This document shows positions 8,426-9,664 of a stretch of DNA of 9,664 nt, in pieces (positions within the stretch are counted from its first letter, which is position 1; every line of letters starts with the position of its first letter). The DNA lies in contig CAOKJJ010000182.1 in the NCBI GenBank assembly GCA_948468465.1, positions 1-9,664 of the forward strand. The letters run 5' to 3'. The notes beneath the pieces are model-generated. The model ran no database searches. It worked only from the letters and a program-made list of their open reading frames with translations, and had not been told where the DNA came from. This DNA comes from an uncultured Eubacterium sp. GTDB taxonomy: Bacteria > Bacillota_A > Clostridia > Lachnospirales > Lachnospiraceae. Made by a program: the position numbers and the translations under genes.

Positions 8426-8512
8426 CCTCCTACACCAAACGCACAAATGACCGCACGCGTTGCGGACGGTCTATTGGCTCTTTTTTGACTGTAAATTTTT
8501 ATGCAATACACA

Positions 8513-8543
8513 GAGCGTGTTTAAAATATATTTAAACACGCTC
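8513..8543 (-). promoter_or_regulatory. Perfect hairpin between scfA and scfB
   Basis: Arms 8513-8525 and 8531-8543 (GAGCGTGTTTAAA / TTTAAACACGCTC) are perfectly complementary over 13 bp with a 5-base loop. The hairpin begins 16 bp after the scfA stop. On the minus strand it is followed by TGTGTATTGCATAAAAATTT, so a continuous T tract is lacking. It may act as a partial terminator or as a 3' stabiliser of the short scfA message, favouring peptide over enzyme. A second, imperfect hairpin (CCGCA...TGCGG core, about 8451-8465) lies before the scfB ribosome binding site. Confidence 0.6.
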
Positions 8544-8558
8544 CTATGCTGCCGTATC

Positions 8559-8702
8559 CTATTTGCTGTGCTCACAAGTCTGATTGCCTACCGTACAGGA
8601 TGTCTTGCATGCAGACTGGCAGGATGTCTGACATTCGCCGCAGCCGCCTTTTTTTACCGTATTCTGCAGTTTTTTCGTATTTAAAGTTTCAATGTGTTTC
8701 AT
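8559..8702 (-). CDS. scfA: SCIFF (six-cysteine) RiPP precursor peptide
   Basis: A 47-residue peptide, beginning MKHIETLNTKKLQNT and ending in the highly conserved SCIFF tail CGECQTSCQSACKTSC followed by TVGNQTCEHSK. Cysteines are at 21, 24, 28, 32, 36 and 43: exactly six. The ATG at 8702 follows AAGGAG at good spacing; the stop is TAG. It is the first gene of the operon, 133 bp before the maturase ATG. In the characterised C. thermocellum peptide the maturase joins a cysteine to a threonine five residues later (my recollection: Cys32 to Thr37); the same pair, Cys32 and Thr37, is present here. No double-glycine leader site is evident apart from GG at 19-20 just before the first cysteine, so cleavage there is only a possibility. 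The final product and its biological role are not established for this family. Confidence 0.95.
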   Translation of the reverse strand: MKHIETLNTKKLQNTVKKGGCGECQTSCQSACKTSCTVGNQTCEHSK

Positions 8703-8763
8703 AAAATATTCTCCTTTCCAAATCATACTTGTATGCTAATGAATTTATGCATGTCTAGTGGCT

Positions 8764-8792
8764 AGTATATCACAGTTTATCTTATATGGAAA
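8764..8792 (-). promoter_or_regulatory. Sigma-A-type promoter of the scfA operon
   Basis: On the minus strand, TATACT (8769-8764) is preceded by TGA, forming an extended -10 (TGNTATACT). A 17-base spacer separates it from TTTCCA (8792-8787), a four-of-six match to TTGACA. The RNA start would be near 8757, giving a leader of about 55 bases that carries the scfA ribosome binding site. No terminator-like riboswitch structure is seen in the leader. Confidence 0.6.
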
Positions 8793-8839
8793 GTATTTTT
8801 TTATTTTTTCATTGCAGTGAAAATCAATTCTTTATATTA

Positions 8840-9370
8840 CTACACTTTTATAGAAAAATCTTCATATATTCCAACTGATATATCCTCACCAAAAGAATAT
8901 TCTTCCATTGTTTCTTTTTCAAACCTATAAACTGTAACATTTTCTTTTGTAGGATCAACAATCCAATACTCTCTAACACCTGCCGCTCGATATTTAAACA
9001 ACTTTGTAAAATAATCCATTGGCTTGTTACTGGGAGAAACAATTTCAATAACCCAGTCTGGTGCGCCATGGCATCCTTTTTCATCTAGTTTTGACGGATC
9101 ACAAATAACAAAAATATCAGGTTCTACGTAATTGCTATCATCCTCATTCAAGAATACGGCAAATGGGGCAATATTTACTTCGCAATTTCCACCATGAGAC
9201 TCAATATAATCCGCAATTTTTCTATATATCGCCCCTAAAATTCTTTGGTGTGTCCGACTTGGCGGTGCCATATAATAAATCTGACCATCAATCAATTCTG
9301 CTCTCTCTCCATCCGGTAAAGCATAAATATCTTCTATCGTATAAATGTCTTCTTTTCTCAATGCATCCAT
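8840..9370 (-). CDS. Uma2 family protein (DUF820, PD-(D/E)XK fold)
   Basis: 176 residues, a typical length for the Uma2/DUF820 family of putative endonuclease-fold proteins, which are abundant in cyanobacteria and scattered in other bacteria. Visible family marks: ELIDGQIYYMAPPS at 25-38, a conserved THQRILG at 40-46, YVEPDIFVIC at 81-90 with the nuclease-type Asp85, APDWVIEIVSPSN at 103-115 with Glu109, and REYWIVDP at 133-140. The acidic residues keep the layout of a PD-(D/E)XK active site, so catalysis is possible, but the biological role of these proteins is unknown. The ATG at 9370 has a G-rich upstream stretch (GGGGGATGA) that is a mediocre ribosome binding site. Its composition is more AT-rich than the operon to its left, which may point to separate acquisition. 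It has the same orientation but probably its own transcription unit, since a promoter follows it. Confidence 0.88.
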   Translation of the reverse strand: MDALRKEDIYTIEDIYALPDGERAELIDGQIYYMAPPSRTHQRILGAIYRKIADYIESHGGNCEVNIAPFAVFLNEDDSNYVEPDIFVICDPSKLDEKGCHGAPDWVIEIVSPSNKPMDYFTKLFKYRAAGVREYWIVDPTKENVTVYRFEKETMEEYSFGEDISVGIYEDFSIKV

Positions 9371-9373
9371 AAT

Positions 9374-9484
9374 TCATCCCCCACTCTTAATTTCTTTCCC
9401 AAGCATTTGTACAGTTTCTATATATGAAATAATCTCCTTTTGTTCTACAACAAAAATCTCATTCTTATCATACCAAATTATCAC
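9374..9484 (-). CDS. Possible 36-aa ORF or gene remnant before the Uma2 gene
   Basis: An open frame from GTG 9484 to TGA 9376-9374, ending three bases before the Uma2 ATG. The peptide runs VIIWYDKNEIFVVEQKEI, then ISYIETVQMLGKEIKSGG, with protein-like composition. There is no ribosome binding site before the GTG, and a TGA lies three codons upstream. A candidate promoter overlaps its beginning, which argues against translation from the GTG. It could be a chance frame, a decayed 3' end, or a small gene coupled to Uma2; I cannot assign a function. Confidence 0.25.
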   Translation of the reverse strand: MIIWYDKNEIFVVEQKEIISYIETVQMLGKEIKSGG

Positions 9485-9494
9485 CCATTTTCAA
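9467..9494 (-). promoter_or_regulatory. Likely promoter of the Uma2 gene
   Basis: On the minus strand, TTGAAA (9494-9489), a 16-base spacer and TATGAT (9472-9467) make a good sigma-A-like promoter. The RNA start would be near 9460, leaving a leader of about 90 bases before the Uma2 ATG. Confidence 0.5.
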
Positions 9495-9553
9495 GACTGA
9501 AATATCCTAACCTGGATGAACCAGAAAAGAAACACTTTTGACATTGTGTTGCG

Positions 9554-9640
9554 TTTTTTTGGATGGCTATGCGGACGCCGGGTGAGGGGAAAATGGCCTG
9601 GCTTTCTCAGGCCTTACATGTAAATCGTGAACATTTGTGA
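9554..9640. other. GC-richer non-coding block with a short hairpin
   Basis: The region right of the Uma2 promoter holds no convincing gene. A run of seven T (9554-9560) is followed by a G-rich stretch and an inverted repeat GGCCTG (9595-9600) / CAGGCC (9608-9613) with a 7-base loop. A plus-strand frame of 25 codons (ATG 9563 to TGA 9638-9640) has no ribosome binding site. The block differs in composition from the AT-rich DNA around it and could be part of a dispersed repeat or a structured element cut by the window edge. Confidence 0.25.
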
Positions 9641-9664
9641 AAGAATCTGCGATTTTAAATCTCA

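Noticed and set aside
8460..8684. Plus-strand 74-codon frame
   Set aside because: It overlaps scfA and the hairpin on the other strand; the scfA peptide is unmistakable.
8800..8830. Terminator for the Uma2 gene (TTTTCA...TGAAAA)
   Set aside because: The stem is short and AT-only for most of its length, and no T tract follows on the minus strand.
9538..9570. Plus-strand promoter starting TTGACA
   Set aside because: The -35 is perfect, but no -10 lies at 16-18 bases, and the best candidate (GCTATG) is too far away.
9563..9640. 25-codon plus-strand ORF
   Set aside because: No ribosome binding site and it spans a hairpin; kept only as part of the non-coding block.

Overview
The window looks like chromosome from a Clostridia species, most likely a member of the Lachnospiraceae. 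The grounds are a complete SCIFF (six-cysteine) peptide and maturase pair, a characteristic clostridial system, next to a fused SecDF; a SigV/RsiV-type ECF sigma pair; strong AGGAGG-type ribosome binding sites; and moderate GC with some TTG starts. No tRNA, rRNA, CRISPR array, insertion sequence or prophage module was seen.

Layout, left to right. (1) 1-460, plus strand: the 3' part of a coiled-coil protein encoded by a 21-bp tandem repeat, starting outside the window. (2) 534-2067, minus strand: an ECF sigma factor and its membrane anti-sigma factor (SigV/RsiV-like), with an ECF-type promoter just upstream that suggests autoregulation. Converging transcription from (1) and (2) meets at a G/C-rich hairpin at 490-529. 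(3) 2189-8702, minus strand: a compact run of five genes, scfA - scfB - secDF - glyA - serS, with a sigma-A-like extended -10 promoter before scfA, a perfect 13-bp-arm hairpin between scfA and scfB, and a clear intrinsic terminator after serS. (4) 8840-9370, minus strand: a Uma2-family (DUF820) PD-(D/E)XK-fold protein with its own likely promoter. (5) 9485-9664: no convincing gene; a short GC-richer block with a hairpin.

The centrepiece is the SCIFF system. scfA (47 codons) is easy to miss because of its length. It ends in the family's conserved cysteine-rich tail and is the predicted substrate of ScfB, a radical SAM/SPASM enzyme that makes a sulfur-to-alpha-carbon thioether link. SecDF, which assists Sec export, follows directly, then two amino-acid/translation housekeeping genes (GlyA interconverts serine and glycine; SerS charges tRNA-Ser). 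The SCIFF system is a known family of poorly understood function rather than a new one. The less ordinary local details are the hairpin between precursor and maturase, the awkward scfB start, the 13-bp tandem repeat running across the glyA stop codon, and a divergent SerRS active-site signature.
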